DNA of 64,000 nt from Saccharina japonica. Its lineage: Eukaryota > Sar > Phaeophyceae > Laminariales > Laminariaceae. How positions within the stretch are numbered: position 1 is the first letter of the stretch; each line of letters begins with the position of its first letter. The stretch covers positions 99,692 to 163,691 of the forward strand of contig MEHQ01003939.1 in the NCBI GenBank assembly GCA_008828725.1. Reading direction: 5' to 3'. The notes under the pieces are model-generated. The model was not told the DNA's origin. It worked only from the letters and a program-made list of their open reading frames with translations, and made no database searches. The translations under genes were made by a program, and so were the position numbers. Shown here one piece after another: positions 11,806-23,596 of the stretch.

Positions 11806-11814
11806 GGCCGAGTG

Positions 11815-12108
11815 TGATCTAGAGTAGACTATAAGCAGTAATCGATTTGACACTCATAGGTGAAGGAGTTTGAATGGTCTGGGACCATTAGGGAGAACTC
11901 GGTCTTCGAGACTGCGGATAGTATACCCTAGATAACAACGGCCGTAGGAGGGAGAGACGGAGGGGTTGACGTAGTCTCGTCGACAGATTGCAGGGCGAGA
12001 CCGTCAACAGGCGTAGAGTCATGCGGGATCTCCCTCCCATACAACGTCTAGAGGAATAATCAGAAAAGAGAAAACAACAACCAACATTCGAAAGAACTTG
12101 ACACAAAG
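11815..12108 (+). repeat. YR 3'-flank repeat, copy A'
   Basis: This is the inverted copy of 9,975-10,250, placed downstream of the broken plus-strand YR copy just as copy A is downstream of the minus-strand YR. It ends at TTGACACAAA, after which the sequence becomes unique (12,109-12,454). Confidence 0.85.
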
Positions 12109-12454
12109 TTGGAGATTGAGCTAAAAGACAAAAGTGAAAATAGCTTAATCTAAGGTTTGTGGAAGGGCGGAAGAACTGTTGAGAAGAGAGTTGTGGTTCC
12201 AGTCTTCTGGTTAAGTACCAATCGAGGATGCTCGGCAAGCAGTGCTTCCAGAGTCAAGGAGCGACACAGAAGCAGCTTGACGAAGCAAGAGTATCAACAT
12301 CACCATAGAAATAAGTGGCCATAGATTGATACACAGCCAGAACACTGGCAAGCGCTTATCCCGTAGTTTTCACCCACCCACCACCCGTTTCTTTCAAAGG
12401 TGAAAGGGGGGAGTTTACAGCGATGCATTTCTTTTATCCGATAATGACTTAGAC
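12109..12454. other. Unique spacer between repeat copies A' and A''
   Basis: This 345-bp stretch has no counterpart in the left arm, so it marks an asymmetric insertion or duplication near the palindrome centre. I see no gene, TIR or repeat in it apart from a short C/A-rich run near 12,373. Confidence 0.5.
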
Positions 12455-13249
12455 GGCAAGAGTTTGAATGGTCTGTGGACCATTAGGGGAACTCGGTCTT
12501 CGAGACTGCGGATAGTATACCCTAGATAACAACGGCCGTAGGAGGGAGAGACGGCGGGGTTGACGTAGTCTCGCTCACAGATTGCAGGGCGAGGACCGTC
12601 AACAGGGCGTAGAGTCATCGGGATCTCCCTCCCAAAGTCTAGAGGAATATCAGAAAAGAGAAAAACAACAACCAACATTCGAAAGAACTTGACACAAATA
12701 GGCCACAATTTAGTGCTATCTCTATCATCGTGCACGCGTCGTGTGTCAGATCCGGTGAAGAGCCCTGAAGTTTTCGATTTCGAATGCTTCAGCTTTGCAG
12801 CTCACATCGGGTGCACTTTTTCGGGCCCGAAGAAGAGGACTTGGACCGCGGATCTCTCCCCACGGCCTAAGTCATGGCCTCACTTCCCGTCACGGCTCTC
12901 TGGTAAAGTACTGCTAAGCCCCTCTTGCTTTTTAGCTGCTGCTGCTGCTGGGCTGTCGGGCTCAAGGTCCCCGTCCTTAAACTGAGAATCGAAGAGGCCC
13001 TGTGGACAACACGAAAAGGTCGAATTCATACGAGCTGCACTGAAAAAACGAGATCGTTCTGTCTAATATGCAGTCTTTGTCCGAATTAAGGGGCCCCTTC
13101 GGTACATAAAAAAAGAGTACTTGAGTGTTGAAACAAAATATAGTTTGTCGTCTTTTTTACAGGCAGAATACTATTTCTGGTAGGTATATACACCAATCAG
13201 TACTCCTTAGGAACACGGCATAGCTCCAGTTCTAATGCTCAGACCCCGA
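12450..13249. repeat. Palindrome 1, diverged inner right arm
   Basis: This is the inverted, diverged partner of 9,471-10,255. Corresponding landmarks include the reverse complement of CGACGCGTGCACGATGATAG (9,941) at about 12,725-12,744, and the CTG-rich run near 12,938 that matches the CAG run at 9,762. Many differences are single-base indels. Confidence 0.85.
12455..12700 (+). repeat. YR 3'-flank repeat, copy A''
   Basis: This is a third copy in the same orientation as A' and about 345 bp beyond it. It leads directly into the right palindrome arm, exactly as copy A leads into the left arm. The extra A' plus spacer on the right makes the palindrome asymmetric at its centre. Confidence 0.85.
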
Positions 13250-14698
13250 CGACCACGTATAAAGCTTGTTCGTTATAGTCTTATTAGAGGTGTTGGGGCT
13301 CTTGGTTCTGCAAGGGAGCGTAGGCATTGTGTGTTTGCATCACGAAACGAAAGTGCTCCGCAGCAAAGACTTTAGATCGTTGCGGAGCTCCTGTTTGGTA
13401 TATACACTCTGCTGTGGCCACGTAGGACGCTACGGACGGTCGAACTAGAGGCCTAGGTAGGTTCACCTACCAGTGCTCGGCGTCCTCGTCGAAAATCTNA
13501 GTTAAAGCAGTATCAGCAACCGAAAAAACTGCCATTTTCAAATTCGTCTTTGGGTACCAGGGGTATGGCGATTCGTTTTTAAGTACGAGGCACTTTTCGT
13601 GATGCAAAAGGTGACTGGTCGATATGCCTCCTAAGACACAAATAATGTTGACCATGACCTACGCTCTCTAAAACTACTCATCGGCCGACAGTCTGAGCAT
13701 TGGAACCAGATAAATTTCGTTTTCCGTAGGGAGTCACGAAAAAGTAGGAATTCATACCAGAACTAACATGGCCTAAAAAACGGATTTGTTTTTTATCTGC
13801 TAAATATATTTTTTCTGAAGGGGCCACTTATCGAGCGTTTTTGTATTTATCACCAATTTCAAAACGAACTTTATATTTCCGGACAGAATGATACGGCCTC
13901 TACCCCTCAGTATCTGAGCCCAGTAGTAGCCGCGCCTGCGAGAGAGCGTCTGTGTGGGACACAGGGGCGGCGGCACACAAAGCCGTGTGCCAGGGAAGCT
14001 GTGACGGAGCATTGGGCGCAAGCAAATCCTGAGCTTGAGCGGGTGAAGAAGTCCGTCCCAACGTGTGTGAGGCTTTTCCTAAGGCATCCATGGTACGTAG
14101 GTGTTAGTAATTATTTGTTGTGGCTTGTTGCGTTTCTCTCTGACGACCTACTGCATTTCGAGGTCGGATCTTACTTCTCGCCTATGGGCTATGAACCTCC
14201 GAAACAATTGGACGGTCATAGTCCATAGCTGCTGACGCTGCAACAGGAGGCCGGCCTTTTTGGACGCGTCGAGGCCTCCTTTGGCCACATTTTAGTACAG
14301 TACCATCAACACGAGATATCACCATAAGACGTAGAGCCTGTACAGAGTATACAACGGCTCTCCTTGTAGTCGTGCGAACTGGGTGGTGATGGACAGAATC
14401 CATCTGAATCAGCCGCAAAGCTCTCCCTCTCTCTTCAGCCTGGAGCCCTCGCCTCAGGTAGAGCTGCGTAGTCCATTAGAACCCCATGTGTAGTGCTCGC
14501 AACTCCCAAAAAGCCCTGTACGCATCAAATGAATACATATACAAGGGCTCCGCATGGGGCCGGCATTCGCCGGTACCCATGCTTCGGATAGGAACAAATA
14601 CATCGTCTGTTCGGTACCATCCTTATTGTGTACGACAATGTGATGGCGCTCGCTCGTGTTTCGATATCTGACACTATAGACTATACATATACTTCGTA

Positions 14699-15474
14699 TA
14701 TATCAAGGCAATGCCAAGTGTTGCCGGAAGAAAAGAAGAATTGCTAAGTGTTGAAATTCAGTTCGCAACCTCATTTCTCAGTCTCCGTCTCAGAAATGAA
14801 CCACCACAGTCGCCTTTCTCCCGGGCTCGTTTGTGGTGTCCTCTGAATAGTCTTAGTTCTTAGGATAGTAACTGTGAGGTGTAAGGTTTACAAAAATGCT
14901 AACTGTTGAAATTCAGTTCGCAACCTCATTTCTCAGTCTCCGTCTCAGAAATGAATCACCACACACAGTCGCCTTTCTCCTGGGCTCGTTTCTGGTGTCC
15001 TCGTAATAGTCTCAGTTCTCAGGATAAGTAACTAAAGTGTGAGGTTTACAAAAGTGCTAAGTGTTGAAATTAAGTTTGCAGCCTCATTTCTCAGTCTCAG
15101 TCTCAGAAATACACTAGTCGCTTAGTACAGCAGTACTAAATACACCGTGAAATGGGAGCTAGCTACGAATTCAACCGCGTTTCTCTCGGGCTCGTTGTTG
15201 GTATTATCTGAATAGTCTCAGTTATCATGATAATAATAAGGTGAAATATCTACGACAATGTAAAGGCGCTCGCTCGTGTTTCGATATCTGATTCTGACAC
15301 ATACGTATAGAACCAAGGCAATGCCAAGTAGTAAGCGTTGCAGTAAGCAGGAAATTCTGAAAAGTGTTGATGTCCAGTTCGCAATAACCTCGTTCATCAG
15401 TTTCAGTCTCAGAAATGCACCACCAGTCGAGGTGGGCTCAGTTTTGGTACGACGAAAGCGACGCCTGGTGACCC
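14699..15474. repeat. Tandem repeat array, right arm (mirror)
   Basis: This is the inverted copy of 7,265-8,040 with the same unit number and order. Identical copy number in both arms of an array that should readily expand or contract argues for recent duplication or ongoing homogenisation of the arms. Confidence 0.85.
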
Positions 15475-16888
15475 TCCGCATGTCTGAGTACTACCACTGC
15501 TGCTGTAGTAGTGCAGAGTACAGCAGCAAGCAGTAATAAAATTGCACCGTGAAATGGGTCTTAAGGCATTTCCCGTCGTGGGTGTGTGTGCGGGGCTCCT
15601 GAGTTAGATCAAGCAGCCCGCCGCAGAGGTGAGCACTTCAGCCGGTGTGAAACAGACTGGTTGTTGCTCGAACTTCAGCTAGCTCTCAGCAACACATACC
15701 AGATATAGAAAGAAGAATGGCGCTCAAGGCCAGTGTGTTTATTGGCGCTCTTGTCCAAGAGGACAGGATGAAGAGGAGGAGGAGGAAAGAAGAAGAGGAG
15801 TGATGTGAAGTACGTGTGCACGGTCGATCGATCACGGAGCTCCCAAGTCTCAAGACCCCTCGCATGCGGTGAAGACTAAAAACCCGAACAAACAACCTCG
15901 GCTGAACTCAAAACGCTATTTCGGGGTTCTCCCGCATGCATCCGAGATAACTGATCCAACAGGGTTCGACCACATACTACTGAACCGGCATTGTGCATAC
16001 CGCTGGTTGTGCTGCCGTAGCACTTTGTACTGCTGTCGTGGCCTACTCGCTACAGGTGGCTATGTTACCGATCAGCGACTCGGTATAGACTACTGGCTAC
16101 TACTGGGTAGCATGGTAGCTATCCTTAATAATGGGAGCTACTGTAGCTAGGAATTCACCCGTGAAAAAGAACAAACATGTCCCCGGTATTATTACTCAGC
16201 CAAGTTTTTTGTTGTCGTCTTGTACCGGTACAAAAACTGCTGTGCTTGCTGCTGCAGCACTATACTCGTATTCCCACGAGGTAAGGTGGAGGGCGTGGAA
16301 GGGGCTAGAGACGACCTGCCCAGGGAGGTAGCCAGGAGAAGGCGGTCGCTATCGCGAGACCGAGCTATAAAAAAAAAGAGCTATCGAAGCTCGCCACGAC
16401 CAAAACAAAAAGGCCCGAGACNCTGGAACAAAATAAATCTACAGAAAACATAAGTAGAACCTCGCTTTCTCCAAGAAACAACCACGATATATTATTGCTG
16501 TCTCAGGAAGTGGCCATACCGGGAATAAAATTAACTCATTGAAGGTGTCATCCATATGCAAGTCCGCCTCACAACAAGTGGTTCTTGGTAGGATGCAGCT
16601 CACCCTTCATGCGACTCGCCCAACAGCTCACGTTTCGCTTCGCGCTTGGTGCTAGCAATGTCTGCCTGGTCGGTGACAACCCGACATGCTCCGCCCCGGT
16701 CTTGTCGGGATGCGAGGGTCTATGGTCATACGACAACGGCCATGCATGAAAACGAAGAACACCCCCCCTATCTCATTTAGTATATTCACCCTCCTTTCCT
16801 CTCTCCTTCCTATTGTAGGCGTAACTCAGATCCGAGGTCACTAAGTAGGTTATTCTCCCTTCCCCCCTGCTACGGTGGGTACTATTAA

Positions 16889-18367
16889 TAAGGTGTAAAA
16901 ATGGGGCGGCGTAAATATGGGCGGCTTCGGCGGGGCCAGTATGCCAATAACTCGGATCGGAAGCCTATCGTACTGGCTAAGTTGGCTATTGCGAGGGACC
17001 ATAGTAAACACTAGTAAATGGGATCTACGGTACACACAAAAAACTCTGTACTTACCTTTTTCTACTGACGATAGTTTGTCCTATTTACTATGGTGCTCCG
17101 TAACATGTACGTTCGGCCCGCAGAAATGCGTATAAAGTTGTGCACGTTCGATGAGCAGCTTGCCTTATTCATATACTATCTATGATATGATATACCAGGT
17201 ATGTATGTACGTATTATTATAAAAGGCTTCGGGCACATTAAGACCGCGATTTTCGGAGCTCCTATGACAATTCGTTAGCAACGATCTTTATAGGGGCGGC
17301 CTGTTCACTTGTCGCATTGATTTGCGAGCTAGGAAGCATTTCCTGGTGGGATCAAGGTATGGGCGTAGATCCAACCCAATCCCCAACCCTAACCCCACCC
17401 TGACCCAAACCGGACCCAAAATGAACCAGAAACGGGCGAGAAACGTGGCTGCGCCGCTTTTGCATTTAGCGAGAACATTGTGAGACCATTCTGAACGCGG
17501 ACCACGATTCCGAAATGCGGACCACAAGTGTCCAATTTGAATGACAAAATTTTCCCTTAAAGATCCTTGCTAACGGATTGTATAATCTCCTCGATTTCCG
17601 ACTGCCGACACCATGGCCGCGACCGAATTCGGCACCATGTGGGCGACTAAATTCCGGTTTATCAATGAAACCTCAGGTTAGATGATTAATGCATCCTCGG
17701 CAGAACACTTCTCGTCCGCGAGCGAGCGCGAAATAGTAGAGGGTGGACTGTGTACAACATGCCACCGCATGAGCGAAAAAAACGGACTCGATGGGCCGCG
17801 AGCAGACTTGTTGCGAGGCAGCCGAAGATGTCTCGAGATATGTTCCAGCCAAAAACGGCTTGCCGTGATTGCTTTAAAAAGAGAGGCGGCGTAAATGTGG
17901 GCGACTTCGGCGGGGTCAGTATGTCAACAACTCGTACTGGCTATGCTAGCTATGTACGTAAAGTCTGCAGGAAAGCCTATACAGCTGTGCATGTTCGAGG
18001 AGCAGCTTGCCATATTCATCTAATGTCTATGATATACCAGGTATGTAGGTATCTATTATGTACTTGACTAAAGTTTCCTGCATTGCTTAAGACCGATTTC
18101 TGGCTGACGACATCTTGGCCGCGGCCGAATTGGGCACCATGTAGGCGACTAAATGCCAGTTCATCACCGAAACCTCAGCTTTGATGATGAATGCATCCTC
18201 GACAGAAACTTCTCGTCCGCGAGCGAGCGCGCCATAGTAGAGTACGCATGCCACCGCATGAGCGAAAAAACTGACTTGATGGGCCGCGAGCAGACTTGTT
18301 GCGAGGCCACCGAAGATGTCTCGAGATATGTTCCAGCCAAAAACGTCTTGCCATGATCGCATCAACA
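16889..18367. repeat. Tandem duplication in the right arm (mirror)
   Basis: This is the inverted copy of the array at 4,372-5,850, with the same two units and the same element splitting the second one (17,268-17,580). The duplication and the insertion therefore both predate the formation, or the last homogenisation, of palindrome 1. Confidence 0.8.
17268..17580. mobile_element. 313-bp TIR element (MITE-like), right arm
   Basis: This is the mirror of 5,159-5,471. It differs from the left copy at about eight or more positions within 120 bp (mirror of 5,205-5,330), much more than the neighbouring arm sequence. The excess is consistent with either exchange with another genomic copy of the element or consensus errors from a high-copy repeat. 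Confidence 0.7.
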
Positions 18368-21300
18368 AGGGGAAGACGTCCATGTCACATTTTGTTTCTG
18401 CGAGTCTACAAAGCTGTGTAACATGGAGTGTTGCCTTTAAAGGGGTCAGGTTAGTCGGTGCTGAGTTACTCGTCCATCATGATATTAGTCCTTCCATTGT
18501 TTCTGCCGATCTTACTACGTCAAGAGCATAACTAGGGTACGGAGACCAGCGAGACAAAAGGGTGCACGAAAAGCTGGCATACGAAGCGGAAATCTGAAGC
18601 ATTAGTGATAAACAGAGGGGTATCAAGAACACCGCTATTCGGGTGCCCCTAATCTGCCATCGGCACCTCATTTGAGAGGTGTGACATCACTTATTTTAAT
18701 GATCCCAAGAACGTTCCGACATATATATATGAACTCCATCACATTAGTCCACCTGAATAGTCGTAGATGCAGAGAACACGACGATCAAAATATGTCAACA
18801 AAATATCTAGAAATCGGAAAGGGGGGTCGAACATGCGGCAATTTAAAATAAGGAAGAGATAACAGATCTACCCCACACCTCGAAATGAGGCTAAGAAGCC
18901 TCTGCCAGGACCAAACACCCACTATGGAGCTGAAAGACGAAGCTTGGGTCGGGAATACACTCGTAAGATGCCAACAGTAAACGGACTACCAGGTATGAGG
19001 GAACGGCGAAGGCTAGAGCTGGCGAACCAGAGGGCACAAATATGCGGAAAACGAACTCAAGGAAAAGACAAAAACGAGAGAACAGGGACAAAACAGAAAA
19101 GAGCACGCTGAGAGTCAGCAAATAAAGGTATTTGACCTGGACCTGNAAAGGATTGCGTAGCACCAATTTCCGAGCCAAAGGGGAGACGACGGAGGTCGGC
19201 CCCAAGCAGGCGCAAGGGCGCGAACGAAAACGNCGAAGGCTGGAGGCGGTACGAAAAGCGAGAAGGACTTTGCAAGGCTTGAAAAAGGGGGTCTATAACG
19301 TAGGACCTAGGGGCTGGCAACCACGTGGAACCAATGGTCTAGGACGTGGGACCCGGAGAGGCTAGGTGGCAAACACACTATTAATACTAGCGCAAGCTAA
19401 AAGCCAGCGAGATAATTTGTCCGAACGCATGGAGGCCGAGTAAAGAGGTCAAAAAAGAATGCCTCATACACCGCAAAATATGAATAAAAAATAACGTGTC
19501 TCAAAGTGTTCTGCAGGCACGGAACGCATGCGCAGGGCGTAGGAAAGGCTGCTCGTGGATAATGACGGATATGTCGAGGACGTAAAGGCCAATAACAAAC
19601 GCGTCGTATGCTGTAATAGCAGCAGGGAATATAACNCAAGTCTTGTACGCTGCAACAAAAGCAGGGAATAAATCGCACGCGTCCAATAGGCACGCAGGCC
19701 AAGGCAAGCCAGAGATTAAAACGACAACTTCGAGCGGAAATATGGTAGAACGACGGTTTAGCGGCCGCGGGACATCACTTGTTTTAAGGATCCTAAATTC
19801 CCATATGTATACGTATGGACTCCATCACGGCTAAGTTAAGAAACAACTGCCAAAGTGCGAAAATAATAAATATTTGAGCAATTATGGAACCTTAGGGGGA
19901 AATCATGCTTCCGGGAAGATATGTTTGCGCCATGGTTTTTGAGAATTTGGAATCAACATTTGGCATGGTCGTTCTTCATGGCAATATAAAAACAGTGAGG
20001 GCGGTCTTTTTACTTTTATTTTCGTGCGTCAGCTAAGGCCAAAGATGCCGGTACACCCCAACAAATCGTAAAAATGAGCCTTAAGAACGAAAATAAACAA
20101 ATAAATAGAAACGGCCAGCCCTCAGCTTTGTTTCAAATTTCTATGAAACACAAGCGTGCCAAATTTGGTTGTCTCAACGCTCAAAACCCATGGCGCAAAG
20201 TTCGACGCCATAAAGTACCGCCTGTCGTTGGAATCAGCTCGTAAATCGTTAAATTAATAAATTACGAGGGTATGATACCACACTTTTTTTTGTATTATGT
20301 TTAAACAATACCCGTAATGTAACATGAAACTTAATCGTCATCGATTCAAAGGTTATGATCACCCAAATTCTTCACCCAACCATTCGTTTACAGCATTTAC
20401 TTCGAGCACACAGCCATGGCAATGTGCAGGAATCATCTTATGTCGGCGCAAGGGATACGATTACATGGCAATGTGGTTACCCATCCAATCGGTTTTGTTT
20501 AACTTATTTGTGTCAGGCGCATTCGAAGGGCAGATCAGACATGTAATCGCTACATCCAGCATTCCACACGACCATAATTTGGTGCACAGCAAACCGCCAC
20601 ACGACTATGGACACATGATTACAAAAACGCGCCTGGAAACCAAGAGCATACAGTTTACTGGACAATATTGAAGTGTCGGTTGACCNTTTACCAAACACAC
20701 GGCCGAAGTTATACGCCAGTCGACATAAAACCCACAAGAAATTGCCCCAAAGTCAATACATGACCTGCAAGCTCCCCCTCCCTTTTGTGCTATAAAAAAC
20801 CATGTAGTTTCCCCCATTAATTTATTTAACGAATATATCGCAATACCATACATGCCAAAATTTTGCAGATTCAACACTAAGCTGGTAAACCCATCCTCTA
20901 CTCAGGCACGAACCAGCCGAGGGTCGGGCCCAACAAGGCGTGTCAAAATAGCGATGGAATTCACTACATCGAAAAATTATCTAAAGAATGGGGTCACCCG
21001 GGAAACCGGGGATGGGGGGGGTGGATAATATCCTCCGTGGCCTCAAGTGCTACCATGCAGCAAATACCTTAAGCATCCCCGTTAGGCCATACCCTCGACT
21101 TATTCGTTGAGTTGTTGAAATTGAACATGAACCACGTCTTCATAGTCCTCACAACGGGTTCAAGCCATCGCAGACTTGTCGGTGCGTTTCTCCCCCATAG
21201 CATGGCCATATCACCTCATTTGACGCTGAGCTCCACACAAAGGCGTAGTATGCCGATTTGCAAACCATCGCAGCTAAGAGTCACGGTGTCCGCCCCACTG

Positions 21301-21613
21301 TGAGGCTACGCAGATCTGGTTGGTGCGGAGGCAGCGGGCCAACGTCCTCGCATACATTATGTCGCATGAACACAAGCTTAAGGCCACGGAGGATATTATA
21401 TATCGAGCTCAAGACGGTATCCGGGCACGCGTCACTCAGAACAACAATCCCTCACCACGGCAAAATAAACCTCAAATCTCTGTAGACCAGTATCGACCCA
21501 CACACAGCCAGCCTCTAAATCGTGTTCCTTGCTCTTTCGAACCTTACACTTTTGACTCATTTTCCAGAGCTTTTTCGCGAGAGAACCAAGACGCCTGACA
21601 CGCAGGGACAGAC

Positions 21614-21934
21614 ATGGAACCGTTTCTGTTTCGGCAGACCATGGCGATGATACTGTTGATGTCGGGCCTAGCCTTCAATGGGGTCTCTTCGTCACGGAAC
21701 AATTCGCAAGCCGTCAATTCAGAGCATACGGAGGAATACTGTCCACCGTGTGAGCTCCTTTTCAGCAAGCTCGAGATAAACGACAGGAGCGGAAAGCTGG
21801 CCCAAGACGTGAGGGTGCAGGAACGTGGCGAGCCTAAGAGCGGTACCGGCATCACGTATTCCTGGACAACGGCAACATTGACGCGTACGTGCGACTATCT
21901 GCAAGGGCTCTTCGGTGAGAGAACGACGCTTTAA
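21614..21934 (+). CDS. Possible small secreted protein (right-arm copy)
   Basis: This is the mirror copy of the frame at 807-1,127, with the same 106 codons, N-terminal hydrophobic signal-like segment, CPPC pair and possible splice donor (GGTGAGA) close to the stop codon. The frame is open in both arms, which is expected from near-identity and is therefore not independent evidence of selection. A second frame at 21,320-21,598 lies just upstream on the same strand and could be a leader exon, but I see no clear junction joining them. Confidence 0.3.
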   Translation: MEPFLFRQTMAMILLMSGLAFNGVSSSRNNSQAVNSEHTEEYCPPCELLFSKLEINDRSGKLAQDVRVQERGEPKSGTGITYSWTTATLTRTCDYLQGLFGERTTL

Positions 21935-22810
21935 CATTTGTTCAAACGGTGAATACACCATACAATACGTTGTTCGTAGATAGCACCTGGTTTGTTGGCC
22001 TTGCCTGCCACACGCAGTATCGCGGATAATGTGTTTGGTCGTGTATTGTTAGACAGGACAGGAGAGAGCGTATATAGAACGTATGGGGGAGGTAAAGTCA
22101 TCGACGGACAGAGCTCTTCAGGAGGAGAGAGATCTGACGGTTACGAACACTGAATGCCATAACACTTCCAAACTATTAAATCACTGCGCGCACACATAAG
22201 ACTCGTCAATGCTGGCAATTCCCACCAACATACAATACGCAACCACGATGTAGTAGCTGTCGTTAAGGAAACGGCAAGCCTATTATTAGCATACTTCGTT
22301 TATGTGGAGCATCGTGCATACACAGGATTCCTGCAATAGGGATGTTGTGTTCAAGGATGGACCGTGGGAGGAGACAGCCGTGGAAAATGTATTGGACCCG
22401 TGCATTCGCATGTCTCAGAGTTTGAGGATATATCGGCACAGTACCGGTAATATACCCGAGAACACCAGGGACAACACTAAAACGATACATGGCACATCCG
22501 CGGTATGCACGATATAATTATCCCACACAGCTTGAAAATGTGTATGAGGTTCGATGAAACCCGCGATCTCACCGAAACAATATCAGCATTTCTGTCGAAA
22601 AAACACAATTCGAACATATATGTACATACCTGGTAGTACTACTTTATTAATTGTATAACAATAACACCAGATATGAACCATTTCCTAGTCGTGGAAAAGT
22701 TACGTGCATACCCCCGATTTATTTTTCACAGATAGACACAAACTCCATGAATGCTGCAGCTTCAGATTTTGTTCTCCTCATATACAGGATGCGCATCTTG
22801 CATGAAGACA

Positions 22811-22850
22811 TATAAAACTCGTATAGTACCCGTGATCGAAGAATCACACA
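22811..22850 (+). promoter_or_regulatory. Putative core promoter, array unit 1
   Basis: TATAAAAC at 22,811 is followed 33 bp downstream by TCACACACAG at 22,844, a spacing typical of a TATA box and an initiator. An ATG lies shortly afterwards (AGATGGAG). No long frame follows, so any transcript may be non-coding. Confidence 0.4.
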
Positions 22851-23095
22851 CAGCTTGCACAGATGGAGACTCTCTACAAAATCCTCGATCTCACAGCTGT
22901 TGCTTTCAATTTCAAGAAATATATCAAGCACTCAGAGGCGGCTCCACGTGGTAGCCTGAGTGACCACTATACCGGGTATGACTTTACTATACCCTTCGAA
23001 ATTGTCGGCGCCACCCAGGATACCTGAGGGGCTGAATGCTGTAGCTTCAGAATTTGTTCTCCGCGTATACAGGATGCACCTCTTGCATGAGGTGA

Positions 23096-23134
23096 TATAA
23101 AACACGTTGTACCCGCGATCGAAGTATCACACAC
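23096..23134 (+). promoter_or_regulatory. Putative core promoter, array unit 2
   Basis: TATAAAAC at 23,096 is followed 31 bp later by TCACACACGG at 23,127. The intervening CCCGCGATCGAAGTA is shared with unit 1 in near-identical form (CCCGTGATCGAAGAA). Confidence 0.4.
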
Positions 23135-23409
23135 GGCTTGCAAATATGGGAATTTTCGACAAAACGCTCGATCTCACAGCTGTTGTTGTCAATTCAATAC
23201 ATATATCAAGCACTCAGAGGCGGCCCCACGTGGTAGCCTGAGTTACCAATATACCGGGTAGGACTTTACTATACCCTTCGAAAATTTCGGAGTCACCGAG
23301 GACATCTAAGGGGTTTTCTATAATTGTTTTGGGTTTGGTGGCTCGTTGAATTATTTAGCTTTAGATGTTGTTCTCCTCATATACGAGATGTGTATCCTGC
23401 ATGAGGCCA

Positions 23410-23449
23410 TATAAACCCGTAATGTGTGCGATCGAAGTATCACACACAG
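23410..23449 (+). promoter_or_regulatory. Putative core promoter, array unit 3
   Basis: TATAAACC at 23,410 is followed 30 bp later by TCACACACAG at 23,440, with GCGATCGAAGTA between. This preserves the arrangement even though the rest of the unit is more diverged. Confidence 0.4.
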
Positions 23450-23596
23450 ATTGTAAAGATGAGTTTCAACGAAATCCTCGATCCCACAGCTGTTGTTTTA
23501 ATGTTTTATAAATATATTATGTAATATGGTTTATGAGGGGCCTTTCCGACTCAATAGCGGATAGGCCATGAGACTGAAACGTATTGGGCAATAAGG

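Larger units (their letters stand above)
13250..22740. repeat. Giant palindrome 1, right arm (outer part)
   Basis: This is the inverted copy of 1-9,470. It carries six of the eight ambiguous bases in the window (13,499, 16,422, 19,146, 19,233, 19,636, 20,686), each where the left arm has a defined base. It differs from the left arm by short indels, for example extra bases inserted near 19,380 within the mirror of 3,350. The arm runs directly into the promoter-like tandem array at 22,744, which may itself belong to the arm, since the left partner of that array would lie outside the window. Confidence 0.97.
22744..23520 (+). repeat. Tandem array of a promoter-like unit (2.7 copies)
   Basis: Unit starts align at GAATGCTG(C/T)AGCTTCAGA near 22,749 and 23,034 and at a diverged form near 23,348, giving periods of about 285 and 314 bp. 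Each unit contains TATAAA-type sequence followed 30-33 bp later by TCACACAC, then GCTTGCA, an ATG-like triplet, CTCGATC(T/C)CACAGCTGTTG, and (in the first two) CACTCAGAGGCGGC and CTATACCCTTCGAAA. The array begins exactly where the visible palindrome-1 arm ends. Related units occur at 53,925-54,110 and, inverted, at 58,990-59,190. Confidence 0.8.
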
